The notes beneath the pieces are model-generated. The model was not told the origin of the DNA and made no database searches. It saw only the letters and a program-made list of their open reading frames with translations. Position numbers and translations under genes: made by a program. This document shows positions 42,767 through 50,787 of a stretch of 64,000 bases of DNA, piece by piece. Position 1 is the first letter of the stretch. The number at the start of each line of letters is the position of its first letter. The stretch is from Luteimonas marina (GTDB lineage: Bacteria > Pseudomonadota > Gammaproteobacteria > Xanthomonadales > Xanthomonadaceae): contig NZ_VOHK01000001.1 in assembly GCF_007859325.1 (NCBI RefSeq), positions 806,001 to 870,000 on the forward strand, given 5' to 3'.

Positions 42767-43360
42767 ATGAAATCCATCTGCGTCTACTGCGGCTCCAACG
42801 CCGGCAGCAAGCCGGCCTACACCGAACGCGCGATGGCGCTCGGCGACCGCCTCGCGAAGGAAGGCCTGTCCCTGGTCTACGGCGGCGGCAACGTCGGGCT
42901 GATGGCCATCGTCGCCGACGCGGCGCTGCAGGCCGGCGGCGAGGTGGTCGGCGTGATCCCGGAGCAACTGGTGAACTGGGAGGTCGCGCACAAGGGCGTG
43001 ACCCGGCTTGAGGTCGTGGGTTCGATGCACGAGCGCAAGATGCGCATGTTCGACCTCGCCGATGGTTTCGTCGCCCTGCCCGGCGGCTTCGGCACGCTCG
43101 ACGAGATGTTCGAGATGCTGACCTGGCGCCAGCTCGGCATCGGCAACAAGCCCTGCGCCTTCCTCGACGTCGACGATTTCTACGATCCGCTGATCGGCAT
43201 GATCGACCGCATGGTGGCCGAGCGCTTCCTGCATCCCGACCAGCGTGCCGACCTGTGGCATGGCGACGACATCGACACGATGCTGGCGTGGATGCGGGGG
43301 TATACGCCGGCGAGTGCGAGCAAGTGGATCGACGAGAAGCGCCGCAAGGCGATGCGGTAG
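42767..43360 (+). CDS. LOG family protein (TIGR00730), cytokinin riboside monophosphate phosphoribohydrolase-like
   Basis: A 197-residue Rossmann-like protein. The start MKSICVYCGSNAGSKPAYTERA, the GGGNVGLMAIVADAAL motif and the signature PGGFGTLDEMFEMLTWRQL (about residues 105-125) define the LOG family. Characterised members release adenine or cytokinin bases from nucleoside monophosphates, and the catalytic Arg/Glu of HERKMRMFDLADGFVALPGG is present. In a plant-associated bacterium it could act in cytokinin activation, but housekeeping nucleotide salvage is equally possible. The TAG stop coincides with a GTAGGAGCC repeat. Confidence 0.9.
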   Translation: MKSICVYCGSNAGSKPAYTERAMALGDRLAKEGLSLVYGGGNVGLMAIVADAALQAGGEVVGVIPEQLVNWEVAHKGVTRLEVVGSMHERKMRMFDLADGFVALPGGFGTLDEMFEMLTWRQLGIGNKPCAFLDVDDFYDPLIGMIDRMVAERFLHPDQRADLWHGDDIDTMLAWMRGYTPASASKWIDEKRRKAMR

Positions 43361-43513
43361 GAGCCAGTCGCGCTGCGACGCGTTCATCATCATAGGCGCC
43401 CTATGCCCATCCGGCGGGATAACCGGGCCAATCCGCGCGGCGCTTTCCTACCCCGCCAGCAGTCGCAAAGCCGATGCGCACTGCGCTCGATCCTGCTTCC
43501 ATGGTCCAAGTCC

Positions 43514-43884
43514 CGTCATCCCGGCGCAAGCCGGGATCCAGCTTTTCCCGGCCATGAAACAACCCTGCGTCTACATCCTCGCCAGCCGATGGAATGGCAC
43601 CCTGTACACGGGCGTGACCTCCAATCTCGTCAAGAGAGTCTGGGAGCACAGGAACGACGTCGTTCCCGGATTCACACGAAAGTATCGGGTACACAACCTG
43701 GTCTGGTTCGAGCAACACGACTCCATGATGTCCGCCATTGCGCGCGAAAAGGCTCTTAAGGAATGGAAACGGGCCTGGAAGATCGAACTGATCGACAGGA
43801 CGAATCCGGGCTGGCGCGACTTGTATCCGGATATGATTGGGACATAAGGCAAAGAGCTGGATCCCGGCTTGCGCCGGGATGACG
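43514..43884. mobile_element. Repeat-flanked GIY-YIG element 2 (class C arms)
   Basis: The left arm is CGTCATCCCGGCGCAAGCCG...GATCCAGCTTTT and the right arm AAAGAGCTGGATCCCGGC...GGGATGACG, exact inverses over about 30 bases. The arms use the CCCGGCGCAAGCCGGG variant, unlike element 1 but identical to each other. The nuclease gene at 43554-43847 fills the interior. Confidence 0.75.
43554..43847 (+). CDS. Free-standing GIY-YIG nuclease inside a repeat element (second copy)
   Basis: A 97-residue GIY-YIG protein. YIL at 7-9 and YTG at 18-20; Arg R28 in KRVWEH; Glu E65 in AREKALKEW. The C-terminal NPGWRDLYPDM is shared with the first copy (about 60% identity by hand count over 88 aligned residues). 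The ATG at 43554 begins 12 bases after the left arm. I see no strong ribosome site. Unlike copy one, it stops before the right arm. Its neighbours, a LOG-family gene and acuI, are unrelated, so the element is an insertion in an ordinary intergenic region. Repeat recognition by this nuclease is inferred. Confidence 0.85.
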   Translation: MKQPCVYILASRWNGTLYTGVTSNLVKRVWEHRNDVVPGFTRKYRVHNLVWFEQHDSMMSAIAREKALKEWKRAWKIELIDRTNPGWRDLYPDMIGT

Positions 43885-43907
43885 TGACCAGTGAAATGGA
43901 GAGGACG

Positions 43908-44930
43908 ATGACGATCCCCCACACCTTCAGCGCCTTCCGCATCCACAGCGACGACGCCGGCTACCGCAGCGGCATCGAACCGGTCTCGATCGACGACTTG
44001 TCGCCCGGCGAGATCGTGGTCAGGACCGCCTTCTCCTCGGTCAACTTCAAGGACGCGCTCGCCGGCACCGGCCAGGGCAAGATCCTGCGCCGGTTCCCGC
44101 TGGTGGGCGGCATCGACCTGGCCGGCCACGTGGTTTCCTCCACCGATCCGAAGTTCCGCGAAGGCGACGAGGTGCTGGTCACCGGCTGCGGCCTGAGCGA
44201 AACGCGCGACGGCGGCTATTCCGAGTACGCGCGGATCGAGACGAAATGGGCGGTCCCGCTGCCGATCGGCCTTTCCCTGCGCGAGAGCATGATCCTCGGC
44301 ACCGCCGGCTTCACCGCGGCGCTGGCGCTGCTGCGCATGCAGGACAACCGGCAGACGCCGGCGCACGGCCCGCTTGCGGTCACCGGCGCAACCGGTGGCG
44401 TCGGTTCGCTCGCCGTCGACATCTTCAGCAGCGCCGGCTACGCCGTGCACGCGATCAGCGGCAAGCCCGAACACGCCGACTACCTCAAGGCCATCGGCGC
44501 CAGCGAAGTGCTCGGCCGCGACGCGCTGGCGACGACCCGCGCGATGGAGTCGGTGAAGTTCGGCGGCGGCCTCGACAACGTCGGTGGACCGATGCTGGCC
44601 AGCCTGCTGGCGCAGACGCGCCCCTACGGCAACGTCGCCAGCGCCGGGCTCGCCGCGAGCGCGGACCTGCCGGCGACGGTCATGCCCTTCATCATCCGCG
44701 GCGTGTCCCTGCTCGGCGTGGCCTCGGCGGGCACCGCGCGCGACATCCGCGACGACGTCTGGCGCCGCCTCGCCTCGGACTGGAAACCGCGCCACCTCGA
44801 CCGGATCTGCACCCGCGAAACCACGCTCGACGGCCTGCCGGCGGTGTTCGAGGGCATGCTCGCGGGCGGATCGCTCGGCAGGACCCTGGTCACATTCCCG
44901 CCGGGCGGGACGTTGGCAACGGCGGCCTGA
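43908..44930 (+). CDS. acuI: YhdH/AcuI-type quinone oxidoreductase (acryloyl-CoA reductase)
   Basis: A 340-residue medium-chain reductase without zinc ligands. Characterised AcuI/YhdH proteins reduce acryloyl-CoA to propanoyl-CoA with NADPH, detoxifying acrylate. The substrate side is FSSVNFKDALAGTGQGKILRRFPLVGGIDLAGHV, and the nucleotide-binding motif is VTGATGGVGSLAVDIFSSAGY (about residues 150-170). Later come GRDAL and GGLDNVGGPMLASLLAQT. The ATG at 43908 has a GGAGAGG ribosome site and follows the right arm of GIY-YIG element 2 by 23 bases. An in-frame upstream start at 43869 lies in the repeat and is rejected. Confidence 0.9.
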   Translation: MTIPHTFSAFRIHSDDAGYRSGIEPVSIDDLSPGEIVVRTAFSSVNFKDALAGTGQGKILRRFPLVGGIDLAGHVVSSTDPKFREGDEVLVTGCGLSETRDGGYSEYARIETKWAVPLPIGLSLRESMILGTAGFTAALALLRMQDNRQTPAHGPLAVTGATGGVGSLAVDIFSSAGYAVHAISGKPEHADYLKAIGASEVLGRDALATTRAMESVKFGGGLDNVGGPMLASLLAQTRPYGNVASAGLAASADLPATVMPFIIRGVSLLGVASAGTARDIRDDVWRRLASDWKPRHLDRICTRETTLDGLPAVFEGMLAGGSLGRTLVTFPPGGTLATAA

Positions 44931-44934
44931 CCGC

Positions 44935-44940
44935 TACAAT
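44935..44940 (+). promoter_or_regulatory. Candidate -10 box (TACAAT) for the PilH-like regulator
   Basis: TACAAT lies 25 bases before the ATG at 44966, leaving room for a short leader with an AGGGGAA ribosome site. Confidence 0.5.
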
Positions 44941-44965
44941 CCGCCCATCCACCAGGGGAAACCGA

Positions 44966-45364
44966 ATGGCGCGCATCCTCATCGTCGATGACTCACCCTC
45001 GCAGCTGATGGGCATCCGCCGCATCGTCGAAAAGCTGGGGCACGAGGCGATCACCGCCGAGGACGGCGCCGCCGGCGTGCGGGTCGCGAAGGAGACGATC
45101 CCGGACCTGATCCTGATGGACGTGGTGATGCCGAACCTCAACGGCTTCCAGGCCACGCGCACGATCAAGCGCGACGCCGCCACCGGCCACATCCCGGTGA
45201 TCCTGGTGACCACCAAGGACCAGGAAACCGACCGCATCTGGGGCATCCGCCAGGGCGCGCAGGGCTACCTCACCAAGCCCTTCAGCGAGGCGGAACTGAC
45301 CGAGGCGATCGTGTCGACCATCGGCCACGGCAGTGCGCCGGAGCCGGAGCCGGAAGCGGGCTAA
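44966..45364 (+). CDS. pilH: Single-domain response regulator, PilH-like
   Basis: A 132-residue receiver domain with no output domain. Acidic pocket D8-D9, phosphoacceptor D52 in LILMDVVMPNLNGF, T82/T83 and K104 in LTKPF. The N-terminus ARILIVDDSPSQLMGIRRIVEKLGHEAITAEDG is characteristic of PilG/PilH regulators of twitching motility. No chemotaxis-like pil genes adjoin it; it stands alone after acuI with its own -10 box. A short Pro/Glu tail (APEPEPEAG) follows. The assignment to PilH rather than PilG or another orphan receiver is by sequence feel only. Confidence 0.75.
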   Translation: MARILIVDDSPSQLMGIRRIVEKLGHEAITAEDGAAGVRVAKETIPDLILMDVVMPNLNGFQATRTIKRDAATGHIPVILVTTKDQETDRIWGIRQGAQGYLTKPFSEAELTEAIVSTIGHGSAPEPEPEAG

Positions 45365-45381
45365 GCCCGGCCTGCGGCCGC

Positions 45382-45514
45382 GGTGCGCCTTCCGTCGTGC
45401 AGCGCGCCTTCTGTCATGCAGCGCGCCTTCTGTCATTTCGACCGAAGGGAGAAATCTCCTGCGGGCGCATCAGGGCGTGCGGCGAGAGATTTCTCCCTTC
45501 GGTCGAAATGACAG
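45382..45514. repeat. Tandem GCGCGCCTTCTGTCATGCA units and GTCATTTCGACCGAAGGGAG inverted repeat
   Basis: Three near-identical units (GTGCGCCTTCCGTCGTGCA, GCGCGCCTTCTGTCATGCA, GCGCGCCTTCTGTCATTTCG) lead into an inverted repeat whose left arm starts TGTCATTTCGACCGAAGGGA at 45431 and whose right arm ends TCGGTCGAAATGACA at 45513. The arms resemble those at 29445-29512. Confidence 0.8.
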
Positions 45515-45589
45515 ACTGGCCGAGCCGGAGTCCCGGATCGGTTGCGCGCCGCGAGCGGCAAAGCCCGTCCGGCGGACGCAGCGCCGCGA

Positions 45590-46501
45590 TCAATCCCGCC
45601 GCCAATCCCCGGCAAAGGCCTCGCGGATCTTCTCGTAGGCCTCGCGCTGCTTCACGTCGTGCGGCGTCGGCGCCTGGATCTCCAGTTCGACCAGCTGGTC
45701 GCCCGCCGCCGCCCCGCCGCTGCCCGGCAGGCCGCGGCCGCGCAGGCGCAGCTTGCGGCCGGCCTCGGAGTCCTTCGGGATCTTCAGCTCGACCGTACCG
45801 CCCAGCGTCGGCACGCTGACCGTGGCCCCCAGCGCCGCTTCCCAGGGCGCGACCGGCAGGGTGTAGACGATATTGCGGCCGTCGACCTCGAACCGGGGAT
45901 GCGCGGCGTATTCGATCTCCAGCAGCAGGTCGCCGCCGTGACTGCCCTGCTTCGCCAGCCGGACCACCTGCCCCGGACGGACGCCCTTGGGCACGCGCAC
46001 GTCGAAGGACTTGCCGTTGATGCCGATCCGCACGCTGTCGCCGCGATAGACGTTCTCCAGCGACACCGCCAGCTTGGCGCGGGTATCGCCCGCGGCCTGG
46101 TAACCCGGGCGCGCGCCGCCGCGCGGGCCGGGACCCGCGCCAGCCCCGGAGCGACGGAACAGGCTCTCGAAGAAATCGCTGAAGCCGCCGCCCGCGCCGC
46201 CGCCGGCGAAGACTTCCTCGAAGTCGAATCCGCCCGCGCCACCACCGCCGAATCCCGCCGGCGGCACCTCGTCGCCCGGGCGGTAGCCGCCCGCGCGCAA
46301 TTGGTCGTAGGCCTTGCGCTTGGCGGGATCGCGCAGCGCCTCGTAAGCCTCGTTGATGGCCTTGAACTTGTCCTCGGCGCCGGCTTCCTTGCTGACGTCC
46401 GGATGGTACTTGCGCGCCAGCCGGCGGTAGGCGGACTTGATCTCCGCATCGCCCGCGTTCGGCTCGACGCCAAGCACGTTGTAGTAATCCTTGAACTGCA
46501 T
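45590..46501 (-). CDS. cbpA: CbpA-type DnaJ co-chaperone
   Basis: A 303-residue class II J-protein. The J domain is residues 1-68 with HPD at 33-35, followed by a Gly/Phe-rich linker (FGGGGAGGFDFEEVFAGGGAGGGF) and two C-terminal substrate-binding beta domains (KLAVSLENVYRGDSVRIGINGKSFDVRVPKGVRPGQVVRL, then AALGATVSVPTLGG). No zinc-finger repeats are present, which separates it from DnaJ. It stimulates DnaK ATPase. It lies 66 bases downstream of hsp20 on the same strand, with a hairpin between, so the two are probably a heat-shock unit. Confidence 0.92.
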   Translation of the reverse strand: MQFKDYYNVLGVEPNAGDAEIKSAYRRLARKYHPDVSKEAGAEDKFKAINEAYEALRDPAKRKAYDQLRAGGYRPGDEVPPAGFGGGGAGGFDFEEVFAGGGAGGGFSDFFESLFRRSGAGAGPGPRGGARPGYQAAGDTRAKLAVSLENVYRGDSVRIGINGKSFDVRVPKGVRPGQVVRLAKQGSHGGDLLLEIEYAAHPRFEVDGRNIVYTLPVAPWEAALGATVSVPTLGGTVELKIPKDSEAGRKLRLRGRGLPGSGGAAAGDQLVELEIQAPTPHDVKQREAYEKIREAFAGDWRRD

Positions 46502-46514
46502 GCTCGCTCCACGA

Positions 46515-46538
46515 CGACGGCCCGCAGTGCGGGCCGTC
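46515..46538. terminator. 11-bp hairpin between hsp20 and cbpA
   Basis: CGACGGCCCGC, AGT, GCGGGCCGTCG: a perfect stem about 30 bases after the hsp20 stop and just before the cbpA ribosome site. It may be a partial terminator or an intercistronic stabiliser. There is no U-tract on the minus strand. Confidence 0.45.
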
Positions 46539-46567
46539 GCCAGTTTAACGGTGGAGGAACGCGACGG

Positions 46568-47026
46568 TCAGTGGGCAGTCGGGGAGCCGACCTGGATCCG
46601 GCGCGGGGTGGTCTCGGGCTTCTTGGGGATGACGATCTCCAGCACGCCGTTGCGGCCGCTGGCCGAGATGCCGTCGGCGTCGGCGCTGTCGGGCAGCGCG
46701 AAGCGGCGATGGAAGCTGCCGTAGCGGCGCTCGATGCGCGAGAAGCGCGCGGTTTCGGTCGTCGACTCGCCCTGGCGCTCGCCCTTGATCGAGAGGATGC
46801 CCTTGTCCATCTGCACCTCGATCTGCTGCGGGTCGATGCCCGGCAGGTCGGCCAGGATCACGAAGCGCTCGGCTTCCTCCTTGATGTCCACGCGCGGCAC
46901 CCACTGCGCCGTGACCACGGCCGAGGTGTCGGTGTCCTCCTGGCCGAAGAAGCGGTCGAACACCTGCTTGATCTCATTCTGCAGCGCCAGCTCCGGGGAG
47001 CGCTGGCGATAACGGACGATGCTCAT
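46568..47026 (-). CDS. hsp20: Small heat shock protein, Hsp20/IbpA family
   Basis: A 152-residue alpha-crystallin-domain protein. The N-terminal MSIVRYRQRSPELALQNEIKQVFDRFFG is typical; the crystallin domain (PRVDIKEEAERFVILADLPGIDPQQIEVQMDKGILSIKGERQ through GVLEIVIPKKPE) is complete, including the A/G-x-L motif (GVLEIVIP). It is an ATP-independent holdase for unfolding proteins. The ATG at 47026 has an AGGAG ribosome site; a longer frame to 47485 is antisense to the peroxiredoxin gene and is rejected. A sigma-32-like promoter lies upstream. Confidence 0.94.
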   Translation of the reverse strand: MSIVRYRQRSPELALQNEIKQVFDRFFGQEDTDTSAVVTAQWVPRVDIKEEAERFVILADLPGIDPQQIEVQMDKGILSIKGERQGESTTETARFSRIERRYGSFHRRFALPDSADADGISASGRNGVLEIVIPKKPETTPRRIQVGSPTAH

Positions 47027-47079
47027 GTCTGGAACTCCTGGATTCTGGATCGGCGGCGCATCGGCCGCCCTTGTCCGCG

Positions 47080-47107
47080 ATGTGTGAGCGGGCCCGGCGT
47101 TTTCAAG
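47080..47107 (-). promoter_or_regulatory. Candidate heat-shock (sigma-32) promoter for hsp20
   Basis: On the minus strand a perfect CTTGAAA -35 element (47101-47107) is separated by 14 bases from CACACAT (47080-47086), a moderate match to the CCCCAT-type -10. It lies 54 bases upstream of the ATG. Confidence 0.5.
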
Positions 47108-47171
47108 CCCCGCGCACGGCTCGGGCATGCGACGATAGGTCCTGTTCATTCCCTCGCTCAGGCCCTGCCCC

Positions 47172-47654
47172 ATGACCATCCAGATCGGCGACCGCATCCC
47201 CGAAGTGGTGCTCAAGTACATCGACGACGGCGTCCAGGCGGTCGACACCCCCACCCTCTTCGAAGACCGCAAGGTGGTGCTGTTCGCGGTGCCCGGCGCA
47301 TTCACGCCAACCTGCTCGGAGCGCCACCTGCCCGGCTTCGTCGAGCACTTCGCGCAGTTCCGCGAGCGCGGCGTCGACGTGTTCTGCATGGCCGTGAACG
47401 ATCCCTTCGTGATGCAGGCCTGGGGCGAGAGCCAGCACGTGCCGGCGGGCCTGCGCATGCTCTCCGACGGCAACGCCGACCTCACCCGCGCGCTCGGGCT
47501 GGAGATGGACGCCAGCGGCTACGGCATGGGCGTGCGCTGCAAGCGCTTCGCGCTGTACGCCGAGGACGGCATCGTGAAGCAGCTGTTCGTCGAGGCGCCG
47601 GGCGAGTTCCGGGTGTCGAGCGCGGAGAACATGCTGGCGCACCTGCCGGGCTGA
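47172..47654 (+). CDS. Peroxiredoxin, Prx5 type
   Basis: A 160-residue thiol peroxidase of the Prx5/AhpE-like group. The peroxidatic Cys is C48 in PGAFTPTCSERHLP. The conserved VNDPFVMQAWGE and MLSDGNADLTRALGLEMD segments follow. Two more Cys occur (in VFCMAV and VRCKRF), either of which could resolve the sulfenic acid with glutathione or glutaredoxin. It is cytosolic; no signal peptide is seen. It is divergent from hsp20 and is followed by a repeat element. Confidence 0.92.
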   Translation: MTIQIGDRIPEVVLKYIDDGVQAVDTPTLFEDRKVVLFAVPGAFTPTCSERHLPGFVEHFAQFRERGVDVFCMAVNDPFVMQAWGESQHVPAGLRMLSDGNADLTRALGLEMDASGYGMGVRCKRFALYAEDGIVKQLFVEAPGEFRVSSAENMLAHLPG

Positions 47655-47703
47655 GCCCGCCGGGCCACTGCTCCCACCTTTCACCGCCATTCCCATCTTT
47701 CAC

Positions 47704-47805
47704 CGTCATCCCCGTGAAGGCGGGGATCCAGTGTCTTTATCGATCCGGTCATCGCGTCTGCCCCGACGGCAAAGACGCTGGATCCCCGCCTTCGCGGGGA
47801 TGACG
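47704..47805. mobile_element. Gene-less miniature GTCATCC element (class A)
   Basis: CGTCATCCCCGTGAAGGCGG...CAGTGTCTTT on the left and AAAGACGCTGGATCCCCGCC...GGGGATGACG on the right, 102 bases. The arms belong to the class of GIY-YIG element 1. It lies between the convergent peroxiredoxin and pbpC genes. Confidence 0.85.
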
Positions 47806-47914
47806 GCTTCCTTCCCGACGGTCGGATCGATGCCGGGATTTCTCCCGGATTCCCCCTGAATCGGCTCCTTTGCGGCAGCCGGAACTACTTGGCACGCGGC
47901 ACGCGACGCCGACG

Positions 47915-50272
47915 CTAGGGCAACACCCGGAACTCCACCGACGCCCAGGCGCCGCTGTCGGCCAGTGCGGTCAGGCGATGCGCGCCGACAGTATCGAACG
48001 TGTACTGGAAGACGTTCGCCCCGCGCGTCTCGGCGATCCAGCGCCCGTCCAGCAGCCACTGCACGGGCATGTCGGAACCGATCGCGCGCAGCGACAGGCG
48101 GATCCCGCGCTCGCTGCCGGGCGGGCGGGCCAGCGTCGCGCCGTCGTTGAGGCCCTCGATGCGCAGTTCGCCGACCGCGTCGCGCCCGTCGTCGTCGCAG
48201 TCCGGCGACAGCGGCGGCAGGCGTGAAGCGCGGCGCGTCGAGGCCGGAAGCCAGGGCGATGCCAGCGCCGGCCAGCGCGCGATTTCGGTCGCCCTGGGCA
48301 CGTGCGGGCGGCGGCAATCGGCGGACAGGCGCAGGCCGGTCGTCGCGTCGACGTCGAAACGCGCCAGGCCCGCGCTCCACAGCCGCGCATCGCGCTCGGC
48401 GAAGGTCGGCGGGATCGCGCCGTCGAGCACCCAGGCATCGAAGCGACGCTGGCACAGGGTCGGCGGCTGCGCCTCGGCGGCGGTGCCGAGCGGCCAGCAG
48501 ACCGCATGTTCGGCAACGCTGCCCGGCGGTGGCGGGCGCACGCCGTCGCCGCGCGCGCGCGGCAGGCTGTCGACCACCTCGAACAGCAGCGGCAGCGCGG
48601 TGATCGCGCCGTACTGGCCGGGCAGCGGCGTGCCGTCGGGGCGACCGACCCACACGCCCACGGTATGGCGCCGCGTGCCGCCGATCGCCCAGGCGTCGCG
48701 ATAGCCGTAGCTGGTGCCGGTCTTCCACGACACGCGCGGGCGGCGTCCGGCATCGAACATGCCTTCGCGCTCGCCCGGCCGCGGATTGGATTCGAGGATC
48801 TCGCGCACGATCCACGCCGCGCCCGGCGACAGCAGCCGTCGATCGATCACTGCGTCGTCCGGCGTGTAGCGCACGCGACCGGCGATGCCGCCGCGGTGCA
48901 GCGCCGCGTGCGCGCCGACCAGGTCTTCCAGCCGAGCGCCGGTGCCGCCGAGGATCAGCGTCAGGTTCGGCGTCGCGCCGCGCGGAAACTTCAGCGCGAT
49001 GCCGGCGTTGTCCAGCCGCGCCGCGAAGCGCGCCGGGCCGACGCGATCGAGCAGGTCCACCGCCGGCACGTTGAGCGACAGCCGCAGCGCGGTCGCCGCG
49101 CCGACCGGGCCGTTGAACGCAGCGTCGAAGTTGCCCGGCCGGTAGCCGCTGAACGACTGCGGCGCATCCACCAGCAGGCTTTCGGAGTGGATCAGGCCGT
49201 CGTCGAGCGCCATCCCGTACAGGAAGGGCTTGAGCGTCGAGCCGGGCGAGCGCCAGGCGCGCACCATGTCGACGTGGCCGAGCCGCGCCTTGTCGTTGAG
49301 GTCGAGCGAACCGACGTAGGCGCGCGCCTCCATCGTCGCGTTGTCGACCACCAGCAGCGCGGCCGAGGTGCGCTCGGGCAGACCGGAAAAATACGCCGCG
49401 ACGCGCTCCTCCAGCGTGCGCTGCAGTCCGGCGTCGATGGTCGAGACGATGCGCGCCTCGCGCGGATGCGCCGAGCGCAGGCGCTGCGCGAGCAGGGCCG
49501 CCGACATCGGCGGACGCAGGCGCCGCGACACCACCGCCTCGATCTTCGCGTCGTCGACCTCCGTGCGGCTCCACGCGCCGAGCGACGCCATGCGTTCGAG
49601 CACCTTGTCGCGCGCGGCCTGCGCCGCTTCCGGATTGCGGTCCGGCCGCAGCCGGCTCGGCGCCTGCGGCAGCACCGCCAGCAGCGCGGCCTCCGCCTGC
49701 GACAGCCGCGCCGCCGGCTTGCCGAGATAGGCCCAGCTCGCGGCCTCGACGCCCTCGATGGTGCCGCCGAACGGCGCGCGCTCCAGGTACAGCGCGAGGA
49801 TCTCGTCCTTCGACAGGTGCGCCTCCAGCTGCACCGCGCGCAGCATCTGCACGAACTTGCCCGGCAGCGTGCGCGTCGAGCGGCCCGGCTCGCGGTCGAG
49901 GATGCGCGCGACCTGCATCGTCAGCGTCGAACCACCGGACACGATCCCCCCATCCGAGAGCCACTGCCCCGCCGCGCGCAGCAGCGCGAACGGATTCACG
50001 CCGGGATGCCAGCGGAACCAGCGGTCCTCGTACTGCAGCAACGCCTGCAGATACAGCGGCGACACCGTCCCGCGCGTCGCCGGATGCCGCCACACGCCCT
50101 CGACATCGGCGAACGCGCGCAGCGGCGTACCGTCGTCCGCGACCACGAGGGTACTGGTGTCGCGCGCCTTCGGCAGCTTCGGTGGGAATGCGAGGTCGAG
50201 GACCAGCAGCGACAGCAGCAGTGCGACCGTTCCCCAGCGCAGCCAGGGAAGGAGTCGTCTCAGGCACGCCAT
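47915..50272 (-). CDS. pbpC: Penicillin-binding protein 1C
   Basis: A 785-residue bifunctional class A PBP. An N-terminal membrane anchor (about residues 12-28) is followed by the GT51 glycosyltransferase domain with catalytic Glu in LLQYEDRWFRWHPGVNP (E82) and GGSTLTMQVARIL. The transpeptidase domain has S345-T-L-K348, S399-L-N401 and K517-T-G519. The C-terminal BiPBP-type beta domain (about 690-785) is the PBP1C hallmark. It lies downstream of a YfhM-type macroglobulin on the same strand, the pairing known from enterobacteria, in which both act at the periplasmic face of the inner membrane. Confidence 0.94.
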   Translation of the reverse strand: MACLRRLLPWLRWGTVALLLSLLVLDLAFPPKLPKARDTSTLVVADDGTPLRAFADVEGVWRHPATRGTVSPLYLQALLQYEDRWFRWHPGVNPFALLRAAGQWLSDGGIVSGGSTLTMQVARILDREPGRSTRTLPGKFVQMLRAVQLEAHLSKDEILALYLERAPFGGTIEGVEAASWAYLGKPAARLSQAEAALLAVLPQAPSRLRPDRNPEAAQAARDKVLERMASLGAWSRTEVDDAKIEAVVSRRLRPPMSAALLAQRLRSAHPREARIVSTIDAGLQRTLEERVAAYFSGLPERTSAALLVVDNATMEARAYVGSLDLNDKARLGHVDMVRAWRSPGSTLKPFLYGMALDDGLIHSESLLVDAPQSFSGYRPGNFDAAFNGPVGAATALRLSLNVPAVDLLDRVGPARFAARLDNAGIALKFPRGATPNLTLILGGTGARLEDLVGAHAALHRGGIAGRVRYTPDDAVIDRRLLSPGAAWIVREILESNPRPGEREGMFDAGRRPRVSWKTGTSYGYRDAWAIGGTRRHTVGVWVGRPDGTPLPGQYGAITALPLLFEVVDSLPRARGDGVRPPPPGSVAEHAVCWPLGTAAEAQPPTLCQRRFDAWVLDGAIPPTFAERDARLWSAGLARFDVDATTGLRLSADCRRPHVPRATEIARWPALASPWLPASTRRASRLPPLSPDCDDDGRDAVGELRIEGLNDGATLARPPGSERGIRLSLRAIGSDMPVQWLLDGRWIAETRGANVFQYTFDTVGAHRLTALADSGAWASVEFRVLP

Positions 50273-50340
50273 GATCGGTCCCCTGTCCTTGTAGACATGG
50301 CGCCGGCCACCTGCGGCTCGAATGGCCCAACCTTTCCGCC

Positions 50341-50376
50341 CAAAGACGCTGGATCCCCGCCTTCGCGGGGATGACG
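50341..50376. repeat. Solitary right arm of the GTCATCC element
   Basis: CAAAGACGCTGGATCCCCGC...GGGGATGACG without a left partner, matching the right arm of the copy at 47704-47805. Confidence 0.8.
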
Positions 50377-50472
50377 GTTCGGGAGGGTCGAATGCAGCTC
50401 AGATTCTTCAGGGTCCGAGGTTATCGAGCCGCTTCCCGTGGAACAGCTACATTGCCCGGAGACCCGGAGGGC

Positions 50473-50707
50473 GGCGCGCATGGATGCGCGCCGTTTTTCG
50501 CCACGGCATGGATGCCGTGTCGAAAAATCCCGTCGAACTCGCCGATGGCAGGTTTGCCCTGTCGGGGAAGGCCCTTTTCTTTGGTTCGTTTCTTTTGGGC
50601 CAGCAAAAGAAATGAACCCGGCCGCCGGAGGCGGACGGAAGCTTTTGCTGTTCACGGACGAATCAAGAACAAGAGCAAAATGGATTCCAGCTTTCGCTGG
50701 AATGACG
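50473..50707. repeat. Cluster of hairpins in the 515-base gap between pbpC and the macroglobulin gene
   Basis: Perfect palindromes GGCGCGCATGGATGCGCGCC (50473-50492, followed by GTTTTT) and CACGGCATGGATGCCGTG (50502-50519) share an ATGGAT core. They are followed by a 15-bp imperfect stem (GGTTCGTTTCTTTTG with CAAAAGAAATGAACC, 50583-50618) and a right-arm remnant TGGATTCCAGCTTTC...GGAATGACG (to 50707). The translated stretch resembles a recurrent xanthomonad hypothetical peptide (LWF.SFGPAKEMN), so I treat it as a repeat. No gene lies in 50273-50787. Confidence 0.75.
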
Positions 50708-50787
50708 GCCGTGAGGGGTGCAGGGAAAGCCGTCACCCCGGTTCCCACCCGACTCACTACAACATCACGACGTCATACCCCGGACGA

